A stretch of DNA of 50,231 nt from Natronococcus pandeyae (lineage in GTDB: Archaea > Halobacteriota > Halobacteria > Halobacteriales > Natrialbaceae): positions 1-50,231 of the forward strand of contig NZ_PHNJ01000023.1 in the NCBI RefSeq assembly GCF_008122205.1, written 5' to 3'. Shown here piece after piece: positions 1 through 8,012 of the stretch (position 1 is the first letter of the stretch; each line of letters begins with the position of its first letter). Under the pieces are notes generated by a model that was not told the origin of the DNA, searched no databases, and saw only the letters and a program-made list of their open reading frames with translations. Both the position numbers and the translations under genes were made by a program.

Positions 1-74
1 TCTCCGAGCTACTAGCACGGCGATACGAGTTCGATCGGCTCTACACTGCTAACGTTTGAGCGTCTAAACAAGGC

Positions 75-160
75 CCATCCTCTGGATTCAGCAGGCGGTT
101 TCTGACAGAATCTGAGTAGGACATTCAGTCTCTGCTGAATAGAAGGCGCATATGCAGCAA
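75..160 (+). repeat. Intergenic element copy A (5' part)
   Basis: Holds both stem arms of the dispersed element: ATTCAGCAG at 86-94 and CTGCTGAAT at 132-140. The loop between them is of the same subtype as copy G at 8.6 kb (both contain TTCTGACAGAATC and GAGTAGGACATTC). The 3' block is missing; it appears instead in copy B beyond the uspA gene. The octamer ATGCAGCA at 152-159 recurs at 763-770. Confidence 0.65.
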
Positions 161-252
161 ACAAATAAAGACGCTCTTGTCTTTCCACCTCAGCAGCGCA
201 CGTCGGAGCGTGAATGTGACCTCAACAAGACCTGTACTTACAGGCGGTCGTG

Positions 253-645
253 CTACGGAACAAGAAGGACAGGGAGGTTATGCGTTTGCAGCATCCGTTC
301 GGTCGTGTCGGTTTCGAATAACTGTTCGAAGATCGATTTCTCTTCGTATCCAAGCACAACGAGGTCGATATCGCGGGATTCTACGATCTCTTCGATCATA
401 TCACGAACGGCCGACCTGGAATCGGCTCCGGACTCTACCTGGTAGATTTCGGCCTCGACGGAGGCGGGCTGTCGCGCTCCCATGGATTCGATTTCGGAGG
501 CAGCTATCTCGGCGGGAGCGTCTTTTCCGCCGGTCATGTGGACAGCGATGATCTGTACTCGATCGTCGCTGCCGAACAGTCCGATTGCAGCCCTGACCGC
601 CTGTTCGCTAACTGGGTTTACCGCAAAGGGAACCAATATCTCCAT
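253..645 (-). CDS. Universal stress protein (UspA family), short form
   Basis: A 130-residue protein with the UspA fold pattern: an opening strand MEILVPFAVNP, a central EIYQVESGADSRSAVRDMIEEI helix region and the late strand DLVVLGYEEKS. The canonical ATP-binding signature (Gly-x2-Gly-x9-Gly-Ser/Thr) near the C-terminus is absent: after LGYEEKSIFEQLF no matching glycines are seen, so nucleotide binding is doubtful. UspA proteins are cytosolic dimers linked to stress tolerance. The gene stands alone and lies between two halves of a dispersed intergenic element, so it may have arrived as an insertion. Family assignment is good; the substrate and role are unknown. Confidence 0.82.
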   Translation of the reverse strand: MEILVPFAVNPVSEQAVRAAIGLFGSDDRVQIIAVHMTGGKDAPAEIAASEIESMGARQPASVEAEIYQVESGADSRSAVRDMIEEIVESRDIDLVVLGYEEKSIFEQLFETDTTERMLQTHNLPVLLVP

Positions 646-747
646 ACGATCGATTATACCGAACCAGACAAGTTATTTGCTGAATCCATCCGTTCTATCG
701 GTGATGAGTTTTGCAGCAGTTTTTAAATAAAACAAGCGGGGTATGCG

Positions 748-817
748 AGACACAGGGTGCGAATGCAGCACGAGATGATGGCCGGTCATCGAGGGCAGAT
801 GTTCGTTCAGTACAGGA
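748..817 (+). repeat. Intergenic element copy B (3' part)
   Basis: Carries only the downstream block of the element: GGTGCGAATGCAGCACGAG followed by GTTCGTTCAGTACAGG. It lacks the stem arms, which are found in copy A on the other side of the uspA gene. Confidence 0.55.
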
Positions 818-852
818 CAAAAACACCTCAATAGAATTATCAATAGCTCGCT

Positions 853-1065
853 CTACCTCGGTAGTACTGATTTCATTCTACGGAATCCTTCTTCTCGAAT
901 TACCTCTCGTGGTGTGTCGTCTTTTGTTAACTCATCAATCTCTTCACAGCAACGCAAAAATTCGCCTATAGCTTCTTCTCTTGTGGCCTTATGATGGGAA
1001 TCAGCAAATTCGTATACTTTTTCTCGATATTCATTGTCAAGATATGAGCCGCCCATATTGGACAT
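853..1065 (-). CDS. Small hypothetical protein (70 aa)
   Basis: An acidic, lysine/arginine-balanced 70-residue protein, MSNMGGSYLDNEYREKVYEFADSH onward, predicted mostly helical with no membrane segment and no signal peptide. The second Met (residue 4) could also be the start. The composition is typical of a real halobacterial gene and opposite-strand frames are poor. No family was recognised. It stands alone between element copies B and C. Confidence 0.5.
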   Translation of the reverse strand: MSNMGGSYLDNEYREKVYEFADSHHKATREEAIGEFLRCCEEIDELTKDDTPREVIREEGFRRMKSVLPR

Positions 1066-1126
1066 GCTGCGATCTAATAGATATTTCCACTGGCCATTTT
1101 CGAATGCACTGGTGTGTCCCGTGATC

Positions 1127-1326
1127 GGTTCGCAGATCTACTGATCGGTTGATTCAGTGCAGACTGCCCGAAACAGATGAAGTTATTCTGCTGCATCCAT
1201 GCTCTATATTCAGCACGGCCTTCTTTCCGGAGGTCTGGTAGCTTCGTCAGTCGCTGCTGAATACAGTTCGCGAATGATACACGACATCTGGATAGATCTG
1301 CGAAGAGGGTGATCGTTCAATACAGG
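1127..1326 (+). repeat. Intergenic element copy C
   Basis: A near-complete copy. The 5' module has GATTCAGTG and CCGAAACAGATGA, followed by CTGCTGCATCCAT. The stem is TATTCAGCA (1207-1215) with TGCTGAATA (1255-1263). The 3' block has TTCGCGAATGATAC, TCTGCGAAGAGGGTGATC and TTCAATACAGG. The loop sequence differs from copies A/G and E/F. It fills most of the 1066-1492 gap. Confidence 0.7.
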
Positions 1327-1492
1327 CCGATTAGGTAATGGAACAACAATTGATCTCACCAATAGTTGTCAAGAGTAGCGTGCTGAATACAAAAAGGGGA
1401 GGGGGTCAACAAACCAACTTCATTTCTTGTGATAGATCCCCCTTTGAATCGCCCGGTAGAAGGCCTACAAATTCGCCACAGCCTCGAGTGTG

Positions 1493-1900
1493 TCAGTCTC
1501 TCAAATTCTCCTGTTCTTCTTGTTCGAGCCGTTGACAGCCAATCACCAATGAATCGGGAATATCGGTCGCAGCTGCATGTAATGCGTTAAAAACGGCAGC
1601 AACTTCGTCAAACTTCGGGCCACGAGATGCGATCAGTGGGTCTGTCTCCCACTCGATAAACCCAGAATCGGCCAACATCGGCAGATGTCGATGAGGCAAT
1701 TCCCGTCTCAGTTGTTCGGGATCAGCAGGGATATTAGGATTTGTTGCACTTTCTGGTAACGAAACTGATTGATTGGCCGGTGCATCTAAGAGCGAGACGA
1801 TGAGTTGACGGCGTGGTTCTGCCGATAGAGCCCTGAAGACGCGATCCCAGCCTTCGACAACACGGCGCCCGTTCTCGACCCGCATGTCAAGTTTTTTCAT
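1493..1900 (-). CDS. DUF7344-like winged-helix regulator
   Basis: A probable cytosolic DNA-binding protein. The segment RVFRALSAEPRRQLIVSLLD is the first helix pair of the halobacterial winged-helix family; ELPHRHLPMLADSGFIEWE is the recognition helix and wing. An ATG further out (1933) gives 11 more residues, but a TATA box TTTATA at 1925-1930 overlaps that extension and sits 27 bases before the ATG at 1900, so the shorter start with a leaderless message fits better. The C-terminal tail (VFNALHAAATDIPDSLVIGCQRLEQ) is helical and may mediate dimerisation. Targets are unknown. Confidence 0.72.
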   Translation of the reverse strand: MKKLDMRVENGRRVVEGWDRVFRALSAEPRRQLIVSLLDAPANQSVSLPESATNPNIPADPEQLRRELPHRHLPMLADSGFIEWETDPLIASRGPKFDEVAAVFNALHAAATDIPDSLVIGCQRLEQEEQENLRD

Positions 1901-1923
1901 ACCAAAGACTGGCCCTCTCTCAG

Positions 1924-1931
1924 TATAAATC
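1924..1931 (-). promoter_or_regulatory. TATA box of the winged-helix gene
   Basis: GATTTATAC reads toward the minus strand, centred about 27 bases upstream of the ATG at 1900, the spacing of a leaderless archaeal promoter. Confidence 0.5.
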
Positions 1932-2249
1932 ATCGGCCTCTCAGAAAAACCATCGATTGTTGGTTTATTGAATGGGTAGTGTGGATTTTCTAAGATACCG
2001 GGTCGAATCTATCCAAGCTCAGTCAACAATTTCTTAACCCCGGCAAAGGCAACGCTTCCAACGAGATCAGAACCCGAATAATAGTTTTTCGCTATACTAT
2101 TCAAAGGTGTGGTCTCCCTTCTTGACCTATTTCGCCTGCGTTCTATACAGATGAACGTAACTACCCGGAGGAGTAAGCGTGGTACTGCGAACCAATTCAA
2201 ATAGAATGGATACAGTATTCGTTGACACACAACACACTTTGGGGTGACG

Positions 2250-2258
2250 TTTATTTTG
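2250..2258 (+). promoter_or_regulatory. TATA box of the HalOD1 gene
   Basis: TTTATTTTG centred near 2253, about 27 bases before the ATG at 2280; supports that start over the ATG at 2244, which lies upstream of the box. Confidence 0.5.
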
Positions 2259-2279
2259 TGGGGCGGTGCGCCCCCGTGT

Positions 2280-2567
2280 ATGGGTAGCACGAGCATAGCC
2301 ACGCAAGAGATGGGGAGCCACGAGACACCAACAACAACTGTCGTAAATGCGGTTGCAGAAATAGAGGGGATTGATGCAACCGAACTCGAGCCTCTGTACG
2401 AGAGAATCGATACCGACGCCCTGAACGTATTATTGGACTCTCCAAAATCACAGATAAAAGTCGCGTTCAAGTACGGTGAGTATCTGGTTGAAGTGACGAA
2501 AGATGGCGACGTAACCGTGGAAGTGGGCGAGTTTACAGAAGCCTCATCAGAAATCAGGGGTCCCTGA
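2280..2567 (+). CDS. HalOD1 output-domain protein
   Basis: A 95-residue stand-alone HalOD1 domain, a halobacterial output domain usually paired with signal-transduction proteins. The family pattern is clear: VVNAVAEIEGIDATELEPLYERIDTDALNVLL, then a short strand pair IKVAFKYGEYLVEVTKDGDVTVE. The start at 2280 is chosen because a TATA box lies 27 bases upstream; a further ATG at 2310 is also possible. No membrane segment. The molecular role of the domain is not established; a function in signalling to gene expression is inferred from its usual partners. A second HalOD1 gene lies at 17.1 kb. Confidence 0.78.
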   Translation: MGSTSIATQEMGSHETPTTTVVNAVAEIEGIDATELEPLYERIDTDALNVLLDSPKSQIKVAFKYGEYLVEVTKDGDVTVEVGEFTEASSEIRGP

Positions 2568-2614
2568 TGAGAATAGCTCTAATGACGAAAATGGCTCCCC
2601 TATCTTTCTTCGAG

Positions 2615-2985
2615 GAGAGAATCCCGCCGTTTACGGCGGGCGTGAATCCGACAACGCCTCCACAATTCACGTTCTGACGCTAATACGGATATTTAAGCGG
2701 CATCGTACTGTAGCATGGCGTACACCGAGGCGGTCACACCGCCCGCTCAATTGCACAATATCGGGACTCCGAGACCCAGACCGTTCGAGACACCCTCTCG
2801 AACCGCTGTGGTGTCTCGGTCACAAGATAACTCCGAGTCCCCTGCTGGGATAGGAGTAACGGCGGTGTGGCCCTGCCATCGGCCTGTCATGCCGACGGGT
2901 CGTAAACCAGCAAATATCCCAAACCAGCGGTGCGGTGCCGTGGGAAGCCTCGCCGTTTACGGCGAGGAGGAGGTCACAACCCTTG
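2615..2985 (+). mobile_element. Candidate non-autonomous IS200/IS605-type element (PATE-like)
   Basis: Two hairpins with the same GCCGTTTACGGC core bracket about 350 bases: CCCGCCGTTTACGGCGGG at 2623-2640 and CCTCGCCGTTTACGGCGAGG at 2948-2967. The second is followed by AGGAGGTCAC. Such palindromes mark the ends of halobacterial IS200/IS605 elements and of the short palindrome-associated elements (PATEs) they mobilise. A frame of 109 codons at 2715-3044 runs through it, but its composition (neutral, many Pro/Ser/Arg) does not look like a halobacterial protein, so it is not called as a gene. It may be a decayed element end or a structured RNA. Confidence 0.45.
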
Positions 2986-2992
2986 CTTCAGC

Positions 2993-3066
2993 GGTACTGA
3001 CCGATCACCACCAATCGCAGATCACGTCTGATCCTGTGCCATAGTCGCACCTGATATTCAGCACGA
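2993..3066 (-). repeat. Intergenic element copy K (3' part, inverted)
   Basis: On the minus strand this reads GTGCTGAATATCAGGTGCGA, then GATCTGCGATTGGTGGTGATCGG and TCAGTAC: the 3' arm and 3' block of the element. It lies head to head with copy D. Confidence 0.5.
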
Positions 3067-3108
3067 CTCTACCGACATTATCAGTATCTGATAGAAGTAG
3101 CAGTGTTA

Positions 3109-3310
3109 GGTTCGCACGTGAAGTGAGCGGATGGTTCACTGGTTTCGGCGTGAAACAAACGAAGTCGTCGTGCTGCACTCATCCTCTATATTCAGTACAC
3201 TACTCTTGACCGCAACTCGGTAGTTTGATCGGGTTCTACTGAATACAGAGCGCGAATGTGGCACTGGCTGGAAGTCGATTTGAGATGAGTAGTGACTGAT
3301 CAGTACAAGA
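3109..3310 (+). repeat. Intergenic element copy D with compensatory stem change
   Basis: Complete copy: 5' module GGTTCACTGG and CGTGAAACAAACGA, GTGCTGCACTCATCC, stem TATTCAGTA (3189-3197) with TACTGAATA (3237-3245), 3' block GAGCGCGAATGTGGCAC and TCAGTACAAG. Compared with the TATTCAGCA/TGCTGAATA stem of other copies, C to T in one arm is matched by G to A in the other. Confidence 0.72.
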
Positions 3311-3346
3311 TGAGAAGTTACCGAATGGGAAACTGAGACGGCGAAA

Positions 3347-3817
3347 TTATTGTGAGTCGGGTAGAAGTTGTACCTTCTGAAACCAGAACCGGCTGACGGA
3401 CTCTACAAGTGACTCAAATCCCTCCGGGGTGGTTGGCTTCGTCAAGTAAGCGTTAGCTCGGGCTTCGTAGCATCGTTGAATATCGCCCCTATCTGCAGAA
3501 CTCATGAGTATAATCACAGGAAGCGGTCTGAACTGTGGATCAGCCCTGGTTGCATTAAGAACTGCACACCCGTCTCTCCCCGGAAGATTCAAATCGACGA
3601 GAGCGAGATCAGGGAGTGATCTTGTTGGGTCGTCGGTCTGCTCGTTCAAGAAGTCAACCGCGTCGTTTCCGTTGGAGATGGAGCGGAGTGTTGGCTCGGA
3701 ATCTATGTTTGCTGTCTTGAACGCTTCTTGAATAAGACGAATATCCTCGGGGTTGTCCTCGACAAGGAGAATTTTAATTTCACTGTTAGATGATCGGTAG
3801 GTGGATTGGACTGTCAT
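3347..3817 (-). CDS. Response regulator receiver-domain protein
   Basis: A single CheY-like receiver domain with short extensions. After IKILLVEDNPED (acidic pocket) come DLALVDLNLPGRDG with the phospho-acceptor Asp, VIILMSSADRGD with the conserved Ser/Thr position, and ANAYLTKPTT with the conserved Lys. No output domain follows; the last 25 residues are FESLVESVSRFWFQKVQLL. The ATG at 3817 is preferred over 3856 because GTTATAC near 3861-3867 would place the transcript start near 3838. It is divergent from the PAS/GAF/BAT regulator at 4.3 kb. Its partner kinase is not visible in the window. Confidence 0.88.
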   Translation of the reverse strand: MTVQSTYRSSNSEIKILLVEDNPEDIRLIQEAFKTANIDSEPTLRSISNGNDAVDFLNEQTDDPTRSLPDLALVDLNLPGRDGCAVLNATRADPQFRPLPVIILMSSADRGDIQRCYEARANAYLTKPTTPEGFESLVESVSRFWFQKVQLLPDSQ

Positions 3818-4016
3818 AGTGGGTGAGAACGAGTATGGACTCTGTGATGCGTCCATGACCGTTATACGACCGTTCTACCGACAGTCTCCTTTGCCGTAAA
3901 GGAAGACGCACAGTGTAAAATTTCTCGTTAGAGCCAAGTCGGACTGAAGACATATAAGCATATCCTTCACTTAGAATATCAAAACAGCTGATGACGACGA
4001 GTTCACATATTTACTG

Positions 4017-4198
4017 CACGGCTGATTCATTGGACACACCGTGAAACAAATCCGGTTGGCGTGCTCCACTCATCCTCTATTCAGCAGTTCACTCTTGGCA
4101 GTAATTCGGTAGTTCGCTCAAGCTCTGCTGAACTCACAGCGCGAATGTGACGCGAGATTCGACTCAATTTGCGAAGATGGTGATCGCTCAGTACAGGT
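4017..4198 (+). repeat. Intergenic element copy E
   Basis: Complete copy: GATTCATTGG and CCGTGAAACAAAT, GTGCTCCACTCATCC, stem ATTCAGCAG (4079-4087) with CTGCTGAA (4125-4132), 3' block GCGCGAATGTGACGCG, TTTGCGAAGATGGTGATCG and CTCAGTACAGG. Its loop is almost the same as that of copy F. It ends about 95 bases before the start of the 955-residue regulator. Confidence 0.75.
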
Positions 4199-4291
4199 GG
4201 TGTACGTTCCACCATGACACCAACGAAAAGCGGAATAGTGTTACGAATACCTGAGTGAAGCCTTTTCACTCCTCGGCCAGTTTGGAAGGTA

Positions 4292-7159
4292 ATGACCGGG
4301 GACAACGATAGAGAAACCTCACACAGAACCCACGTTACCGATGACGTGGTCTCTCGCTCTCCCCTCGATCTCGATGAGGCAACCTTTTTCCAGACACTTG
4401 CGGCGAATACATCAGAAGGGCTGCTCACACTCGATACAGAGAGTACGATTGTCTATGCGAATCCTGCAGTCGAACGGATCTTAGGCTACGCTCCAGAGGA
4501 ACTCGTCGGCACGTCGAAGATGAAACTCATTCCCGAACGACTGCGATCCGCTCACGCCGAAGGGCTTCGGCGGTATCTCGAAACCGGCGAGAAGCATATC
4601 GACTGGGACGGCGTCGAACTGCCTGCCCTCCATAAAGACGGTCACGAAGTGCCGGTTTCGATCAGCCTGCGCGAACACGAATACGATGGCCAGCGGCTCT
4701 TTACCGGCATCATCCGCGATATTACTGACCAGAAAGCATACGAACAGAAGCTCCAGTACGAACGTGACACCGTTCAGCAGCTTCTCGAAACCAGCCCCAT
4801 CGGGATCACGGTCATCGACTCCAATGGCGAGATCGTCCGCGCAAATGCCTACGCCGGAGTGCTCTATGACCGCTCCCCCGATGAACTCCGTGGAGAGAGC
4901 TACGAATCCATCGACCAAAAGCTAGTCAATGAAGCCGAGGAACCGCTTTCCTCCGAGGCTCACCCGATCACACGCGTCTTCGTGACTGGTGAGTCGGTCT
5001 ACGACACTGTCATTGGCATCAAACCAACCGCTTGGAAGCGGACATGGTTGTCAGTCAGCGCCGCTCCAATTCGCGGCCCTGACGGCTCAATCGAGCGTGT
5101 CATTACGGCGATTGAAGACATTACCGAGCGCAAAGAGCGCGAACAACGCCTCCGTGCGTTCCGCGAAGCGCTCGATCACGCAGGCCACGCGATCTATCTG
5201 ACGGATACGGACGGCACAATCGAATACGTCAATGCAGCATTCGAGGAGCAAACCGGTTACGCAGCCGAGGAAGCCCTCGGCGAAACACCGCAGATTCTCA
5301 ACTCGGGTGAACACGACAACGCGTTCTATACTGACCTGTGGAATACGATTCTCTCGGGCGAGACGTGGACGGGAGAAGTGATCAACCAGCGCAAGTCCGG
5401 CGAGACGTACACCATCAATCAGACGATTGCTCCCATTACGACTGCTGACGGTGACATCGAGCGGTTCATCGCGGTCAACGTCGACGTGACCGACCAGAAA
5501 GAGCGCGAGCGGACAGTCACACGCCAACGCAATACCCTCCAGCAGTTGCTCGAGACGAGTCCCATCGGCATTATGGTTGTCAACGCTGACGGCGAACTCA
5601 CGCGAATCAACAGAAAAGGAAGGAATATTCTCGACATTCATGACGATAGGATCGAAGCGTACACTCCCGAGGACAGACCGACCTATGACGAAGAGGGGCA
5701 GCCAGTTCCCGCCGACGAACACCCATTTGCGGTGGCCCTCGAGACGGGTGAGGTGGTGGAGGATCGAATCCTCAGGGTCGAACGACCCGATGGAGAGTCC
5801 CGGTGGCTTTCGGTCAGTGCTGCACCTGTGTTCGATGAGGACGGGACGCTCGACCGCGTCATCACAACCGCTGAGGACATCACCGCCCTCGAAGAGAGCA
5901 AACGGACGCTCGCACAGCAGCGGGATACCCTTGAACACCAACGGGATACACTCGAACGGCTCCGCCAGATCACCACCAGCCTCAACTCGATCCACCATGC
6001 TATTATGCGGGCATCAACCCGGGACGAACTCGAACAGCAGGTGTGTGACAGTCTTGGGAGTTCAGAAGCCTACACGCACGCGTGGATCGGCGAATACGTC
6101 GCAGCAGACGAGACGATTAGACCAAGTACATGGACGGGACTGACGGAGGAGAACCTCTCGGACGAAGTGACGGCGGTCAACGAAGCCCAATATCGAGACG
6201 GGATTACCGAGGAGGCACTGCAGACTGGGGAAGTACAGGCCGTCCAAAACCTGTCCAATAATCCGATGGAGACGATAGCCAGCGATCACGCGCACCGACG
6301 CGGCTACAATGCGGCGGCTGCAGTCCCGCTCAGATACGGAGATACTGTGTATGGCGTTCTCCGCCTCCACTCTGATCGGGCGTTCGCGTTCGACGAAAAT
6401 GAACGCCAGCTCCTCGGCGAACTCGGTGAACGCATCGGACACGCCATCTACGCGACCAAGAACCGCCAACTGCTTCACGCCGAGACGCGAGTCGAACTTG
6501 AGTTCCGATCTACCGACTCGGACGTCCCCTTCATCGACGTCACCGAACGTCTCGACTGCCGTCTCTCCCTGAAGAAAAGTACGCCCGCCTCTGACGGAGC
6601 ATTCATCTACTATATCGACGTGAAGGGGTCTCTACCGGGGCGAGTCTGTGACCGGCTCGAGACGTTCGCAGGGATCGACTTTGCTCGCTCGTTGCAAGCG
6701 ACAGGAGAAACGGGAACAATCGAGTGTCGAGTTACTACGTCGTCACTGGTACTCACGCTCATCGAAGAAGGAGTCACCCCTAACTCGGTCGTTGTCGAAG
6801 ACGGGATTGGGCGGATCATCGGGGAAACCGCCCCCGAGACGAATATCCGACCAATCATCGAGGGGCTGCAAGCGACGTTCCCCGAGACGGAGTTCATCTC
6901 GAAACGGACGGTCACGCAGAGCACCTCATCGGAAAACGTCAACGCAGAGATCGTATTCGAATCGTTGACTGACCGCCAGCAAGAGGTACTCGAAGTGGCC
7001 TATCACGCGGGGTACTTTGATTCGCCGCGGCGTGCTTCTGGGGAAGAGATTGCCGAGACGCTCGGAATCTCCTCCGCGACATTCTACCAGCACATCCGAA
7101 AAGGATCTCGGAGGATGCTTGACAAACTCACTACAGATGGATCGTTGGCCACCGGCTAG
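4292..7159 (+). CDS. Multi-PAS/GAF sensor regulator with BAT and HTH_10 domains
   Basis: A 955-residue cytosolic protein of the bacterioopsin-activator type. Domain order by sequence: PAS 1 (about 30-145, ending GIIRDITDQK), PAS 2 (155-280, AIEDITERKE), PAS 3 (290-405, NVDVTDQKE), PAS 4 (415-535, TAEDITALEE), a coiled coil of QQRDTLEHQRDTLERL type (540-570), GAF (580-720, AAAVPLRYGDTVYGVLRLHSD), a BAT domain (725-885), and a C-terminal HTH_10 (895-950) with LTDRQQEVLEVAYHAGYFD and EIAETLGISSATFYQHIRKG. There is no histidine kinase core, so it should couple small-molecule, redox or light sensing directly to DNA binding. Ligands are unknown. A DUF7344-like gene follows 91 bases downstream. Confidence 0.92.
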   Translation: MTGDNDRETSHRTHVTDDVVSRSPLDLDEATFFQTLAANTSEGLLTLDTESTIVYANPAVERILGYAPEELVGTSKMKLIPERLRSAHAEGLRRYLETGEKHIDWDGVELPALHKDGHEVPVSISLREHEYDGQRLFTGIIRDITDQKAYEQKLQYERDTVQQLLETSPIGITVIDSNGEIVRANAYAGVLYDRSPDELRGESYESIDQKLVNEAEEPLSSEAHPITRVFVTGESVYDTVIGIKPTAWKRTWLSVSAAPIRGPDGSIERVITAIEDITERKEREQRLRAFREALDHAGHAIYLTDTDGTIEYVNAAFEEQTGYAAEEALGETPQILNSGEHDNAFYTDLWNTILSGETWTGEVINQRKSGETYTINQTIAPITTADGDIERFIAVNVDVTDQKERERTVTRQRNTLQQLLETSPIGIMVVNADGELTRINRKGRNILDIHDDRIEAYTPEDRPTYDEEGQPVPADEHPFAVALETGEVVEDRILRVERPDGESRWLSVSAAPVFDEDGTLDRVITTAEDITALEESKRTLAQQRDTLEHQRDTLERLRQITTSLNSIHHAIMRASTRDELEQQVCDSLGSSEAYTHAWIGEYVAADETIRPSTWTGLTEENLSDEVTAVNEAQYRDGITEEALQTGEVQAVQNLSNNPMETIASDHAHRRGYNAAAAVPLRYGDTVYGVLRLHSDRAFAFDENERQLLGELGERIGHAIYATKNRQLLHAETRVELEFRSTDSDVPFIDVTERLDCRLSLKKSTPASDGAFIYYIDVKGSLPGRVCDRLETFAGIDFARSLQATGETGTIECRVTTSSLVLTLIEEGVTPNSVVVEDGIGRIIGETAPETNIRPIIEGLQATFPETEFISKRTVTQSTSSENVNAEIVFESLTDRQQEVLEVAYHAGYFDSPRRASGEEIAETLGISSATFYQHIRKGSRRMLDKLTTDGSLATG

Positions 7160-7250
7160 ATGGCTAGGCGATTCCAGACACGTCGATTTGCTGATCCTAG
7201 ATCCCTAGTACGGCTATGCTTCTTCCTATACCTCTAACGGGGAGATATCC

Positions 7251-7616
7251 ATGACCGACTCCCAGACAGTAACAATCGAGGTCGAAACTACGTACGACCG
7301 CTCGCCGACTGACCTCTTCGACGCGTTCAGCGACAAGCGCCGCCAGCACGTGCTCGAGTATCTGTCCGACTATGGCATCGCCACGCTGGATGAACTCACG
7401 ACGCGCGTCGCAAGCCGCGAGAAGAAGTCCTCCGAGGAGCAGCAACAGCAGATCGCGATCAGCCTCGTCCACCATCACCTCCCCAAGCTCGAAGAAACTG
7501 GTATCGTATCATACGACTCGGATCACAAAAATATCCAATTGCTCGCTGACCCCGCTGAATTAGCCCCGTATCTCGCCCTCGCCACAGATCGCGAGTTCGG
7601 TACCGGAGGCCAATAG
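7251..7616 (+). CDS. DUF7344-like winged-helix protein
   Basis: A 121-residue regulator. DLFDAFSDKRRQHVLEYLSDYG starts the domain, LDELTTRVASREKKSSEEQQQQIAISLVHHHLPKLEETGIVSYDSD gives the recognition helix and wing, and NIQLLADPAELAPYLALA closes it. A GGGGAG ribosome-binding site lies just upstream (7240-7245). It is placed directly after the PAS/GAF/BAT regulator on the same strand, a pairing common for this family in halobacteria, and its stop codon overlaps the next small gene. Probably a DNA-binding accessory to the upstream sensor; this is inferred from position only. Confidence 0.82.
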   Translation: MTDSQTVTIEVETTYDRSPTDLFDAFSDKRRQHVLEYLSDYGIATLDELTTRVASREKKSSEEQQQQIAISLVHHHLPKLEETGIVSYDSDHKNIQLLADPAELAPYLALATDREFGTGGQ

Positions 7617-7765
7617 TGAAATATCAGGTTTCCTGTACAATCTGTACGTTTGAAGAGGAAGCGGGCGACCTCACTACAGCCCTAGACCTCGACAACGCCC
7701 ATCGTGACGAGTGGGGCGACAATCATCTCACCGAGATCCAACGGATATCGCTATCTAGCAAGTGA
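7616..7765 (+). CDS. 49-aa CxxC mini-protein
   Basis: Starts with GTG at 7616, sharing its first base with the TAG stop of the preceding gene, which indicates translational coupling. The product begins MKYQVSCTICTFEEEAGDL, has one CxxC pair (Cys7, Cys10) and continues TALDLDNAHRDEWGDNHLTEIQRI; a His and a second His further on could complete a zinc site. The acidic composition and tight junction argue for a real gene. Function unknown; probably a small metal-binding partner of the winged-helix protein. Confidence 0.6.
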   Translation: MKYQVSCTICTFEEEAGDLTTALDLDNAHRDEWGDNHLTEIQRISLSSK

Positions 7766-7800
7766 GCACGTTCTCTACCGGGCAATTCAACCCCCAAGGA

Positions 7801-7947
7801 GGTCGGCGTGCTGCATAGATGCTCTCTATTCAGCAGTCCACTCTTGGCAGTAATTCGGTAGTTCGATCAAGCTCTGCTGAACTCACAGCGCGGATGTCGC
7901 ACGGGATTCGCCTCGATTTGCGCCGGTAGTGATCGGTCAGTACAGGT
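7801..7947 (+). repeat. Intergenic element copy F
   Basis: GTGCTGCATAGATGCTC, then stem ATTCAGCAG with CTGCTGAA, loop nearly the same as copy E, then GCGCGGATGTCGCACGG, CGATTTGCGCCGG and GGTCAGTACAGG. The 5' module is diverged. It ends about 65 bases before the lipoprotein gene. Confidence 0.72.
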
Positions 7948-7979
7948 GAAGGGTACATCACTGGGACGAAAACTCCATC

Positions 7980-7989
7980 AATATTTATA
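7980..7989 (+). promoter_or_regulatory. TATA box of the small lipoprotein gene
   Basis: AATATTTATAC centred near 7985, 27-28 bases before the ATG at 8013; predicts a leaderless transcript. Confidence 0.6.
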
Positions 7990-8012
7990 CTCCAACGAAA
8001 TGTGGATTAATT

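Noticed and set aside
2715-3044. 109-codon protein gene
   Set aside because: Lies within palindrome-bounded sequence, overlaps the end hairpin and element copy K, and lacks acidic bias.
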